Source: CBDAQV01 sp965199335 (GTDB taxonomy: Bacteria > Pseudomonadota > Alphaproteobacteria > CALMVH01). Taken from it: a stretch of DNA of 64,000 bases. Positions 26,737 to 40,239 of the stretch are shown here, in pieces. Each line of letters opens with the position of its first letter. Positions within the stretch are counted from its first letter, which is position 1. The notes under the pieces are model-generated. The model was not told where the DNA came from. It searched no databases and was given only the letters and a program-made list of their open reading frames with translations. The position numbers and the translations under genes are program-made. The stretch lies in assembly GCA_965199335.1 (NCBI GenBank), contig CBDAQZ010000004.1:868001-932000 (forward strand), written 5' to 3'.

Positions 26737-27455
26737 CAGCTGTCCCCGGTCACGATGGTCGGGCGGCGCATGCGGCGGTTCAGCCACCAGACGCCCGCCA
26801 GGTCGACGATGCCGACCCACAGGCGGTTGTTGATCCCGTATTTCGACCGGCCCGAATGACGCGGGCGGTGGTTGACCGGCTCAAGCAGCACGGCCAGCCC
26901 CTCGCGCTTCATCAGCGCCGGCAAATAGCGGTGCATGTGATCGAAATAGGGCAGGCGCAGGAAGGCCTCGCGGCTGAACAGCTTGGTGCCGCAGCCGGTA
27001 TCGGGAGTGTCGTCCTTCAGGATGCGCGCGCGTATGCCGTTGGCGATGCGCGAGGACCATTTGCGGATCGTCGTGTCCTGGCGCTTGACCCGCTGCCCGG
27101 CGACCATCGCGGCCGCGCCGGATTTGGCCAGCAGGGCGGGCAGGTCGGCGGGATCGTTCTGGCCGTCGCCGTCCAGCGTCGCGATCCAGCGGCCGCGCGC
27201 CGCCATGACGCCCGAGCGGATCGCCGCGCTCTGCCCGCAGCTGGCGGCATGGGTCACCACGCGCAATTGCGGCAGCGTGGCGCGCAGGCGCTTCAGCACG
27301 GCGGGGCCGTCGTCGCTGCTGCCGTCGTCGACATAAACGATCTCGTACGGCGCAACGCCGTTCAGCGCCGCCACGATCTCGTTTACCAGCGGCTCGATGT
27401 TCCCCGCCTCGTTCTTAACCGGAACGACGACGGACAGTTCAATTTCTCCGGACAT
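26736..27455 (-). CDS. Family 2 glycosyltransferase, dolichol-phosphate mannose synthase-like
   Basis: 239 aa from ATG 27455; a GTG at 27476 would add seven residues. GT-A fold: VVVPVKNEAGNIEPL, metal/nucleotide sites VDDGSSDDG and LDGDGQND, then DTGCGTKLFSREAFL and a terminal amphipathic stretch. It probably transfers a sugar from a nucleotide donor to undecaprenyl phosphate. With the LAB_N protein it forms a common envelope-glycan pair. Confidence 0.9.
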   Translation of the reverse strand: MSGEIELSVVVPVKNEAGNIEPLVNEIVAALNGVAPYEIVYVDDGSSDDGPAVLKRLRATLPQLRVVTHAASCGQSAAIRSGVMAARGRWIATLDGDGQNDPADLPALLAKSGAAAMVAGQRVKRQDTTIRKWSSRIANGIRARILKDDTPDTGCGTKLFSREAFLRLPYFDHMHRYLPALMKREGLAVLLEPVNHRPRHSGRSKYGINNRLWVGIVDLAGVWWLNRRMRRPTIVTGDS

Positions 27456-27506
27456 GCCCGTTTCATATCGCTTCACGGCGCGGATGAGAAGCGGTAAGGA
27501 CTAGAA

Positions 27507-28394
27507 ATGCCAAGCCTCAGCATAATCGGGGCGGGAAACGTGGGCATCACGCTGGGCCGGCTGTTTCATCGCCAGGGCTATGAGATCGGCGCGGTCTGCA
27601 ACCGGTCGCTGCAATCGGCGCAGCGCGCGGCGGTGGCGATCGGGGCAGGACAAGCGGTTGCGCGGCTTTCGGACGTGAAAAACAGCGATTTCCTGCTGGT
27701 CGCGACCAGCGACAACGCATTGGGCACGATCGCCGTCGATCTGTTGGACGCAGGCGTTCCCGTCGACGGTTCGATCGCATTCCATTGCAGCGGCGCCACC
27801 CCCTCCTCGGTCTTGGCCCGCTTGCGCGATCGCGGCGCGGCGATTGCCGGGGTGCATCCGGTCAAGTCCTTCACCGCGCCAGCGCAGGATGCCGACAGCT
27901 TCCCCGGCACCTGGTGCGGGATCGAGGGCGACCCAGCGGCCACCGGAAAGCTAAGCGAGATCTTCACCGCGTTCGGCGGCAAGGTCTTTCCGGTCGATGG
28001 CGACAGCAAGGTACTGTACCATACCGCCATCGTCTTCATCTGCAACTATGTCTTCCCGCTGATCGAGGCGGGGCTGGTCTGCTACGAGAAAGCCGGCGTG
28101 CCGCGCGAACTGGCGGCTGAGATCGTGCGCCCGATCCTGCACGCCACCATCGACAACGCCCTGCGCCTCGGCCCGGGCAAGGCGCTCACCGGCCCGATCG
28201 CGCGCGGCGACGACAGCGTGGTCGGCAATCAGGTAAAGGCGCTGGCCGCGTTCGACCCCGAGCTGCGTGTGCTGTACGAGGCGGTGGGCAGCTACGCCAC
28301 GCATCTGGCGCTGGAAAAGGGCGTCGCCACGCCGGAAGGGATCGAAGCGATCCGCCGGTTGTTGTCCTACGATCACTACAGGGGTACGGCATGA
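27507..28394 (+). CDS. Rossmann-fold / DUF2520 protein
   Basis: 295 aa. The N-terminal dinucleotide-binding loop GAGNVGITLGRLF is at 8-20, followed by HCSGATPSSVLARL and GVHPVKSF, which mark the Rossmann-like plus DUF2520 architecture; a C-terminal helical domain completes it. Relatives resemble NADP-dependent ketopantoate or pyrroline-carboxylate reductases, but the substrate is not established. First gene of a coupled three-gene unit (ATGA overlap with DUF423 at 28391). Confidence 0.85.
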   Translation: MPSLSIIGAGNVGITLGRLFHRQGYEIGAVCNRSLQSAQRAAVAIGAGQAVARLSDVKNSDFLLVATSDNALGTIAVDLLDAGVPVDGSIAFHCSGATPSSVLARLRDRGAAIAGVHPVKSFTAPAQDADSFPGTWCGIEGDPAATGKLSEIFTAFGGKVFPVDGDSKVLYHTAIVFICNYVFPLIEAGLVCYEKAGVPRELAAEIVRPILHATIDNALRLGPGKALTGPIARGDDSVVGNQVKALAAFDPELRVLYEAVGSYATHLALEKGVATPEGIEAIRRLLSYDHYRGTA

Positions 28395-28756
28395 TCGGGT
28401 CATGGTTCGTCGTCTTCGCCGCGATCAACGGCGCATTGGCGGTCGCGGGCGGCGCGTTCGCGGCGCACGGCCTCGATCCGGTCGCCGACGCCCAGCGCAT
28501 CGGCTGGCTGAAGATCGCCGCCGAATACCAGATCTTCCACGCACTCGCCCTGCTGGCGGTGGCCGCGCTGCACGGGCCGCAACTCACCAGCTGGGCGTTC
28601 GCCATCGGCATCGTGCTGTTCTCCGGCAGCCTGTACCTGATGGCGATCACGGGCATGAAGTGGCTGGGCGCGGTTGCGCCGCTGGGCGGGCTGGCCTTCA
28701 TTGCCGGATGGCTGGTGCTGGCCTATGTTGCGTTCAGGATGAGGAGCGGCGCATGA
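28391..28756 (+). CDS. DUF423 family membrane protein (YgdD-like)
   Basis: 121 aa with four membrane helices and the family N-terminal pattern NGALAVAGGAFAAHGL, then EYQIFHALALLAVA and LYLMAITGMKWLGAVAPLGG. Small integral inner-membrane protein of unknown function. Overlaps both neighbours by four bases. Confidence 0.93.
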   Translation: MIGSWFVVFAAINGALAVAGGAFAAHGLDPVADAQRIGWLKIAAEYQIFHALALLAVAALHGPQLTSWAFAIGIVLFSGSLYLMAITGMKWLGAVAPLGGLAFIAGWLVLAYVAFRMRSGA

Positions 28757-29319
28757 ACCTGGAACTTGCCGACAAGGTAGTGGACACGACGCTGGCGCTG
28801 GCCGCCGACAGGGGCTGGGCCAAGCTGACCATGCCCGACATCGCGGCGCAGGCGGCTATCCCGCTGTCCGAGTTGTACACGATCGCGCCGAACAAGCACG
28901 CGCTGCTTTACCGCATGTCGGACAAGGCCAACCGCGCCGTGCTGGCAGGCGCCAGGCCGTCGCCGGACGAATCGCCGCGCGAACGATTGTTCGAGGTGCT
29001 GATGAGCCGCCTCGACGCACTTGCCCCCTACAAGCCCGGCCTCAAGGCCATCGTCCGCGACTTCCCGCGCGATCCCGGCGCGGCGGCTTTGGTCGCGGTG
29101 CTGATGCCATCGTCGATGGCCTGGATGCTGGAAGCAGCCAACATCCCCGCCACCGGCTTCGACGCGCCCCTGCGCGTGCTGGGCCTGACGCATCTGTACA
29201 CCAGGGTGCTGAAAGTCTGGATCGACGACGACAGCGAGGAAGGCGGCAAGACGATGGCCGAGCTGGACCGCCTGCTGAAGAAAGCCGAAGGCTGGGCGAA
29301 GACGTTCGGGGCGCGGTAA
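28753..29319 (+). CDS. TetR-like transcriptional regulator
   Basis: 188 aa from ATG 28753, which overlaps the DUF423 stop. The first 50 residues form a TetR-type helix-turn-helix: VVDTTLALAADRGWAKLTM, DIAAQAAIPLSELYTI, NKHALLYRMSD. The remaining helical ligand domain is also reminiscent of COQ9-type proteins, which share this fold. The ligand is unknown. The coupled position suggests it may regulate its own operon. Confidence 0.75.
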   Translation: MNLELADKVVDTTLALAADRGWAKLTMPDIAAQAAIPLSELYTIAPNKHALLYRMSDKANRAVLAGARPSPDESPRERLFEVLMSRLDALAPYKPGLKAIVRDFPRDPGAAALVAVLMPSSMAWMLEAANIPATGFDAPLRVLGLTHLYTRVLKVWIDDDSEEGGKTMAELDRLLKKAEGWAKTFGAR

Positions 29320-29325
29320 TTTTTT

Positions 29326-29430
29326 ACCTCTCCCCGCGGGAGAGGTCGACCACACGCAGTGCGGGCGGGTGAGGGGCTACTTCCGAATCAATCCAGCCCC
29401 TCACCCCAACCCTCTCCCACAGGGAGAGGG
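29326..29430. repeat. Three-hairpin interspersed repeat, copy A
   Basis: Hairpin 1 ACCTCTCCC-CGC-GGGAGAGGT (29326-29346). Hairpin 2 GTGAGGGGCT/AGCCCCTCAC (29369-29378 with 29395-29404). Hairpin 3 CCCTCTCCC-ACA-GGGAGAGGG (29410-29430). The same three-hairpin design and stems recur at 46180-46286. It lies between convergent genes, where it can terminate transcription from both sides; the element belongs to the CCTCTCCC-type dispersed repeats of alphaproteobacteria. Confidence 0.8.
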
Positions 29431-29438
29431 GAATTAAT

Positions 29439-34291
<4,853 letters not shown>

Positions 34292-34295
<4 letters not shown>

Positions 34296-36127
34296 TGTCT
34301 ATGTTCCATCGATACGATCACCGACCATGGAGGCAGGTCATCCGTCTTATGCGCCGGATGAGTCGAAAAGATGACGCGGCACTCGGATGCCCGCTGGTCG
34401 ATAGGCGGCTTGCTGTCCGGCCCCAGATTGGCCTGCATGACCAGGACGCCGTCGTTCTTCACCTGCCACTTTACCTTGATCACCGTGCCATCCACCTCGG
34501 CCGTGCCATGCGGCGGCGACAGATGGTGGATCAGGGGCGCGATCTCGATCGCGCGGATGGCCAGCAACAGGCGGTAGTAGGCAAGCCAGGTGCGGTGCGG
34601 TTCTACGTCCAGCACGCTCCAGTCGAGGATGGCGGAATCGAATGTCGAAAGCGCGGTGGGATCGGGAATCTTTTCCAGCATCGCCGGGTCCTGGAACTTG
34701 TCCCCGACGGCGAAATCCTTGATCCGGCCTTCGCGCACCATATTGGACAGTTCGGGACCGAAATCGCAGAAATAGGGGAAGGGCTGACGCGATCCCCACT
34801 CCTCGCCCATGAAGATCATCGGCGGCGACGGGTTCAGTAGCAGTACGGCGACGCCCGCGCGCATCGCCTCGGGGCTCGTCAGTTCCATCAGGCGCTCGCC
34901 GAAGGGGCGGTTGCCGGCCTGGTCGTGGTTCTGCAGGAAGTTGATGAAGGCGCACAGCGGCACGCCCTCCGAACTCTCGCCGCGCGTCTTGCCGTTGCGG
35001 AACGGCGAGGCCTCGCCCTGATAGGCAAAGCCTTCGGTCAGGCACTTGGCCAGCAGCTCGTACGGATTGCCTGCGTAATCGACATAGTACGCGTCCTTCT
35101 CGCCGGTCAGAATCACATGCATGTTGTGGTGGAAGTCGTCGTTCCACTGCGCGGTGAACCGTTTCGGCTTGTTGTTCTCGTCGCGCTTGAGCAAGCGGGC
35201 GACGTTGTTCTCGTTTTCCGCGATCATGTGGATGTGGCGATCCTGCCGCTTGGCCAGATTGTCCACCCGTATGGCGATCTCCTCGAAGATGTGGATCTCG
35301 CTGTCGTCGACGATGGCGTGTACGGCGTCGCAGCGCAGCCCGTCGAAGCGATATTCCTCAAGCCAGTACAGCGCATTGTGCCAGTAGAACTGGCGCACGG
35401 CGGCGCTGCCTTCCTGGTCGAAATTGATCGCCGCGCCCCAGGGGGTCTTGTGCCTATCGGTGAAGAATTTCTCCGCATAGGCATGCAGATACGCGCCTTC
35501 GGGTCCGAAATGGTTGTACACCACGTCCAGGAATACCTGGATGCCGCGCTGGTGCGCGGTGTCGATCAGCCGCTTAAGGTCGTCGGGCTTGCCGTAGGAC
35601 GTGTCGGGCGCATACAGGTACGCGCCGTCATAGCCCCAGCTGCGCGTGCCGGGACCCTGGGCGATCGGCATCAGCTCGATCGCGGTGATGCCCAGCTTCT
35701 GGAAATAATCCAGCTGGCGCTCGATGCCGCCGTAATCGCCGTGATCGGTGAAGGTGCCGATATGCACCTCGTAGATCACCGCCTCGTTCCACGGACGGCC
35801 GCGCCAGCCGGCATCCTTCCACGAATACCGGTTGGCATCGACGACCTCGCTCGGCCCGTGGATGCCCTCGGGCTGGCGGCGCGAGGCGGGATCGGGATAA
35901 TCGGTCCCATCGCCGAAATCGTAGAAATACAACGAGCCTGGGGCGGCCTCGCGCGTCTTGACGTAGAACCAGCCTTCCTCGCTGCGCTCCATCGGCAGCA
36001 GCAGGTCGCCCTGCGGCCGCAGCAGCTTCAGATAGCCGACCTGTCTGCCCGGTGCCCATATCGCGAACCTGATGCTGCCATCGAAATCAACCGTCGCGCC
36101 GAAAGGCAATTCATAATGGTGGTGCAT
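34292..36127 (-). CDS. treZ: Maltooligosyl trehalose trehalohydrolase
   Basis: 611 aa. N-terminal carbohydrate-binding module (IRFAIWAPGRQVGYLKLL), then the GH13 barrel: FLDVVYNHFGPEG, nucleophile Asp in GLRCDAVHAI, acid/base Glu in MIAENENN and FLQNHDQAGNRPFG. It releases free trehalose from the maltooligosyl trehalose made by TreY. It is encoded 3 bases after glgX and overlaps malQ-treY by four bases, the fourth gene of the five-gene operon. Confidence 0.95.
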
Positions 36128-36130
36128 GGA

Positions 36131-38236
36131 TTATTTATGGTTGCCGTGCAGCAGCACGAGAGAACGTCCCGTTACCGTCAGCGATCCCGAAACCGCGCCC
36201 TCGCCATGTCCGGTAGGGGTGGACGTATCCAGCAGGCACTCCCATTTGCCGCTGAACAGGCCATCGGGCAGTTTGAACTCCAGCCCCTCGTGGTGATTGT
36301 TCATCACGATCAGCAACGCCTCGGACGAATGAGGCACGTCTGCGTCCAGCAGCGCGCCGAAGCATCTGGTGTCGGGGCTGGTCCAGTTTTCCGATGTCAT
36401 CTCGCGCCCCGCGGGGTTCAGCCAGGTGATGTCCCTGAAGCCGTCGCTGCGCACCGCGTTGCCGGTGGTGAAGCGGCGCTTGCGCAGCCCCGGGAACTGC
36501 TTGCGCAGCGCGATGACATGGCGCGTGAACGCCAGCATCGACTCCTCGGGAACGTCGCCTTCCTTGTGGTCGATCGGCCAGTCGGTCCAGCCGGTGGCGT
36601 TGTCCTGGCAATAGGTGTTGTTGTTGCCGCACTGCCCGTTGTCCATCTCGTCGCCGGCCAGCATCATCGGCACGCCGTGGCTGAGGAACAGCGTGGCCAG
36701 GATGTTGCGTTTCTGGCGATGGCGCAGCGCGTTGATCCCGGCATCCTCGGTCCAGCCCTCGACGCCGCAATTCCATGAGTTGTTGTTGTTGATGCCGTCG
36801 CGGTTGTCCTCGCCGTTGGCCTCGTTGCGCTTGTCGTGGAAGGTGACGAGGTCGTTCAGCGTGAAGCCGTCATGCGCGGTGACGAAATTGATGCTCGCCA
36901 GCGGCCGGCGGCCCTTGCGGTGGAAGATGTCGCTCGACCCCGTGATGCGCGAGGCAAGCTCCCCCACCGTACCGGGGTCGCCCTTCCAGAACCGGCGCAC
37001 GATGTCGCGGTAGCGGTCGTTCCATTCCGACCAGCCCGGGGGGAAATTGCCGACCTGGTAGCCGCCGAGGCCGATGTCCCACGGTTCGGCGATCATGCGC
37101 GCGTTCTGCAACACCGGGTCCTGCCCGATCGCCTGCAGGAAGGGCGAATTGACGTCGTAGCCGGTCGGCAGCCGCGCCAGCGTCGTGGCAAGGTCGAAAC
37201 GGAAGCCGTCGACATGCATGTCGCTGACCCAGTAGCGCAGCGAGTCGAGAATCATCTGCATCACGCGCGGATTGGCGGCGTTGATCGAATTGCCGCAGCC
37301 GGTGTAATCCTCGTAATAGCGCGCGTTGTCCGGGCGCAGGCAGTAGTACGAGGCGTTGTCGATGCCCTTGAACGACAGCGTCGGGCCCATGTGGTTGCCC
37401 TCGGCGGTGTGGTTGTAAACCACGTCCAGCAGCACCTCGATCCCGGCGTCGTGCATCGTGCCGATGAAGGTCTTGAACTCCTCCACCAGCCCGCTCATCA
37501 GGTAGCGCTGGTCGGGGGCGAAGAAGGCGATCGAATTGTAGCCCCAGTAATTGTTCAGCCCGCGCTGCACCAGCGGCCGGTCGTCGACGAAGGCATGAAC
37601 CGGCAGCAGCTCGATCGCGGTCACGCCCAGCTTGACCAGATGGTCGACGATGGGGCGCGAGCCCAGGCCGGCGAAGGTGCCGCGCACCGACATCGGGATG
37701 CGTTCGTTGTTCATCTGCAGGCCGCGCACATGCGCCTCGTATATGATGCTGTCCGAGCGCCTGGTGTCGGGCCGCTTCTCGTTGCCCCAGGTGAAGGCGG
37801 GATCGATCAGCACCGATTTGGGCATGCCGCGCGCGCTGTCGCGCCGGTCGAACGAAAGATCCTCGCGCGGGCTGCCGATACGATAGGCGAAATGCGCGTC
37901 GCTCCACGAGAATTTGCCTTCCAGCAGCTTGGCGTAGGGATCGATCAGCAGCTTGTGCGGATTGAAGCGATGGCCGTTGCCGGGATCGTAGGGACCGTGG
38001 ACGCGATAGCCGTACAGCATGCCGGGACGCGCATCGCGCAGGTAGCCGTGCCAGACGGAATTGCTGTATTCCGGCAGTTCGATCCGTTCCAGCTCGCGCT
38101 GGCCAGTGGCGTCGAACAGGCACAGTTCGATCTTTTCCGCATGCGCGGAGAAAAGGGCGAAATTCGCGCCCCTGCCGTCCCATGTCGCGCCCAGCGGATA
38201 AGGCGACCCGGTCTGGATACGTGCTGTTTTAGCCAT
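36131..38236 (-). CDS. glgX: Glycogen debranching enzyme GlgX
   Basis: 701 aa, normal length. CBM48-type start SPYPLGATWDGRGANFALFS, GH13 motifs LLDVVYNHTAEGNH, nucleophile Asp in VDGFRFDLATTL, Glu in MIAEPWDIG, and NFVTAHDGFTL. The C-terminal NGQCGNNNTYCQDN is characteristic of isoamylase-type GlgX. It cleaves alpha-1,6 branches, giving linear maltodextrins suited to MalQ and TreY. 33 bases follow glgB. Confidence 0.96.
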   Translation of the reverse strand: MAKTARIQTGSPYPLGATWDGRGANFALFSAHAEKIELCLFDATGQRELERIELPEYSNSVWHGYLRDARPGMLYGYRVHGPYDPGNGHRFNPHKLLIDPYAKLLEGKFSWSDAHFAYRIGSPREDLSFDRRDSARGMPKSVLIDPAFTWGNEKRPDTRRSDSIIYEAHVRGLQMNNERIPMSVRGTFAGLGSRPIVDHLVKLGVTAIELLPVHAFVDDRPLVQRGLNNYWGYNSIAFFAPDQRYLMSGLVEEFKTFIGTMHDAGIEVLLDVVYNHTAEGNHMGPTLSFKGIDNASYYCLRPDNARYYEDYTGCGNSINAANPRVMQMILDSLRYWVSDMHVDGFRFDLATTLARLPTGYDVNSPFLQAIGQDPVLQNARMIAEPWDIGLGGYQVGNFPPGWSEWNDRYRDIVRRFWKGDPGTVGELASRITGSSDIFHRKGRRPLASINFVTAHDGFTLNDLVTFHDKRNEANGEDNRDGINNNNSWNCGVEGWTEDAGINALRHRQKRNILATLFLSHGVPMMLAGDEMDNGQCGNNNTYCQDNATGWTDWPIDHKEGDVPEESMLAFTRHVIALRKQFPGLRKRRFTTGNAVRSDGFRDITWLNPAGREMTSENWTSPDTRCFGALLDADVPHSSEALLIVMNNHHEGLEFKLPDGLFSGKWECLLDTSTPTGHGEGAVSGSLTVTGRSLVLLHGNHK

Positions 38237-38269
38237 TAGCTCTCAGTCGTGTGAATCAGGGAACGGCCC

Positions 38270-40225
38270 TTATAGCCGTTCGGCCTTGAAGAAGGATGTC
38301 GACAAGGGCGGCAGCACCAGATTGACCGAGAACGGCTTGCCCTGGGCTTCCACCGGATCGGTCCAGCGATCGCCGAAATTGCCGACGCCGCTGCCGCTGT
38401 ATTCGCAGGCATCGGAGTTGAAGATCTCGGTGAACTTGGACGCGAATGGAATGCCGACGCGGTAATCGTAGCGTACGACCGGCGTGAAGTTGCACACCAC
38501 CAGTATCGTTTCCTTGCGGTCGTGGCTGTGACGCAGGAAGGTCAGCACGCTGTTGGTGCTGTCGTTCGCGTCCAGCCATTCGAAGCCCTCGACATCGTGC
38601 TCGATCTCGTGCAGCGCCGGCTCGCGGCGCAGGATCGCGTTCAGGTCGGCGACCAGCTTCAACGTGCCGCCATGGACCGGGTATTGCAGCACGCCCCAGT
38701 CGAGGCCGATGTTGAAATTCCATTCGCCGCGCTGGCCGAATTCGCAGCCCATGAACAGCAGCTTCTTGCCGGGATGGCCCCACATGAAGCCCAGATAGGA
38801 CCGTAGATTGGCGAATTGCTGCCACTCGTCGCCGGGCATCCGGCCCAGCAGCGAGCCCTTGCCATGCACGACCTCGTCATGGCTGATCGGCAACACGAAG
38901 TTCTCGTTGAACTGGTAGATCAGGCCGAAGGTCAGGTGGTTGTGATGATACGAACGATGGATCGGCTCGTGCCCGATGTAATCCAGCGTATCGTGCATCC
39001 AGCCCATGTTCCATTTATAGCCGAAGCCCAGCCCGCCCAGGTAGGTCGGGCGCGACACCATCGGCCATGCCGTCGACTCCTCGGCGATGGTCATCGCGCC
39101 TGGGAATTCCTGGTAGAAGACTTCGTTCATGCGGCGGATGAAGCTGATCGCCTCGATGTTCTCGCGCCCGCCATACTGGTTCGGGATCCATTCGCCGTGC
39201 TTGCGGCTGTAATCCAGGTACAGCATCGAGGCGACGGCATCGACGCGCAGACCGTCTAGGTGGTACTTGTCCGCCCAGAACAGCGCCGAGGCGATCAGGT
39301 AGTTGGTGACCTCGTTGCGGCCGTAGTTGAACACGGCGGTGTTCCAGTCGGGGTGGAAACCCTGGCGCCAGTCCGCATGCTCGTACAGATGCGTGCCGTC
39401 GAACATCGCCAGGCCGTGCCCGTCGACCGGGAAGTGGCCGCAGACGAAATCCAGGATGACGCCGATGCCGCGCTGATGGAAGGCATCTACCAGCGCCTTG
39501 AACTCGTCGGGCGAGCCGTGGCGGCTGGTCGGCGCGAACAGGCCGATCGGCTGGTAGCCCCACGAGCCGTCGAACGGGTATTCGGTGATCGGCATGAACT
39601 CGACATGGGTAAAGCCCATGTCGGCCACGTACGGCACCATCTCGCGGATCATGTCCTGGTAGGTGTAGTCCGCGTTGTTCTCGTAATGCTTGCGCCACGA
39701 GCCGATATGGACCTCGTAGATCGACATCGGTGCGTCGCGTTTCTGGCGCTCGGCGCGTTCCTGCATCCACAACGCGTCGTGCCATTCGTACTTGTCGATC
39801 TCCGCCACGATGGACGCGGTCTTGGGCCGGACCTCGAACGAGAAGCCGATCGGATCGTTCTTGTCGGGCAGTATGTACCCCTCCGCGCCGCGGATGCGGT
39901 ATTTGTACAACGTACCCGGCCCCAGGTCGGGAATGAACGCTTCCCACACCCCTGCCTCGCGGCGCAGGTACATGCGGTTCTTCGTCTCGTCCCAGCCGTT
40001 GAAGTCGCCGACGACGCTGACCTCCTGCGCATTCGGCGCCCAGACCGCGAAGCCGACGCCTTTTTGACCATTCATGGTCATCGGGTGCGCGCCCAGCTTT
40101 TCGTACAGGCGGTAATGCGTTCCCTCGGCGATCAGATGCATGTCCAGATCGCTGAGGATGAAGCTCTGCTTTTCCGTCACCGGTTCGACTTCATTTTTGA
40201 CTTTGGCAAGCTTCGCGGCTTTCAT
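38270..40225 (-). CDS. glgB: 1,4-alpha-glucan branching enzyme GlgB
   Basis: 651 aa from ATG 40225, 14 bases after the treS-maltokinase stop; an ATG at 40288 would overlap that gene. CBM48 domain with GFAVWAPNAQEVSVVGDFNGW, GH13 motifs VILDFVCGHFPVDGHGL, nucleophile Asp in LRVDAVASMLYLDYSR, Glu in TIAEESTAWP and ISHDEVVHGKGS. It lacks the extra N-terminal beta-sandwich of the long E. coli type. It introduces alpha-1,6 branches into the alpha-1,4 glucan produced by GlgE. Confidence 0.96.
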   Translation of the reverse strand: MKAAKLAKVKNEVEPVTEKQSFILSDLDMHLIAEGTHYRLYEKLGAHPMTMNGQKGVGFAVWAPNAQEVSVVGDFNGWDETKNRMYLRREAGVWEAFIPDLGPGTLYKYRIRGAEGYILPDKNDPIGFSFEVRPKTASIVAEIDKYEWHDALWMQERAERQKRDAPMSIYEVHIGSWRKHYENNADYTYQDMIREMVPYVADMGFTHVEFMPITEYPFDGSWGYQPIGLFAPTSRHGSPDEFKALVDAFHQRGIGVILDFVCGHFPVDGHGLAMFDGTHLYEHADWRQGFHPDWNTAVFNYGRNEVTNYLIASALFWADKYHLDGLRVDAVASMLYLDYSRKHGEWIPNQYGGRENIEAISFIRRMNEVFYQEFPGAMTIAEESTAWPMVSRPTYLGGLGFGYKWNMGWMHDTLDYIGHEPIHRSYHHNHLTFGLIYQFNENFVLPISHDEVVHGKGSLLGRMPGDEWQQFANLRSYLGFMWGHPGKKLLFMGCEFGQRGEWNFNIGLDWGVLQYPVHGGTLKLVADLNAILRREPALHEIEHDVEGFEWLDANDSTNSVLTFLRHSHDRKETILVVCNFTPVVRYDYRVGIPFASKFTEIFNSDACEYSGSGVGNFGDRWTDPVEAQGKPFSVNLVLPPLSTSFFKAERL

Positions 40226-40239
40226 TTCGACAGGTACCT

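Noticed and set aside
26721..27497. Plus-strand frame of 258 codons opposite the glycosyltransferase
   Set aside because: Antisense to a gene with intact GT-A motifs; no start signal and no domain.
28753..29319. Reading this as coenzyme Q protein COQ9 rather than a TetR regulator
   Set aside because: The N-terminal helix-turn-helix pattern is stronger than the COQ9 lipid-binding pattern, though the folds are related; kept as TetR-like with reduced confidence.
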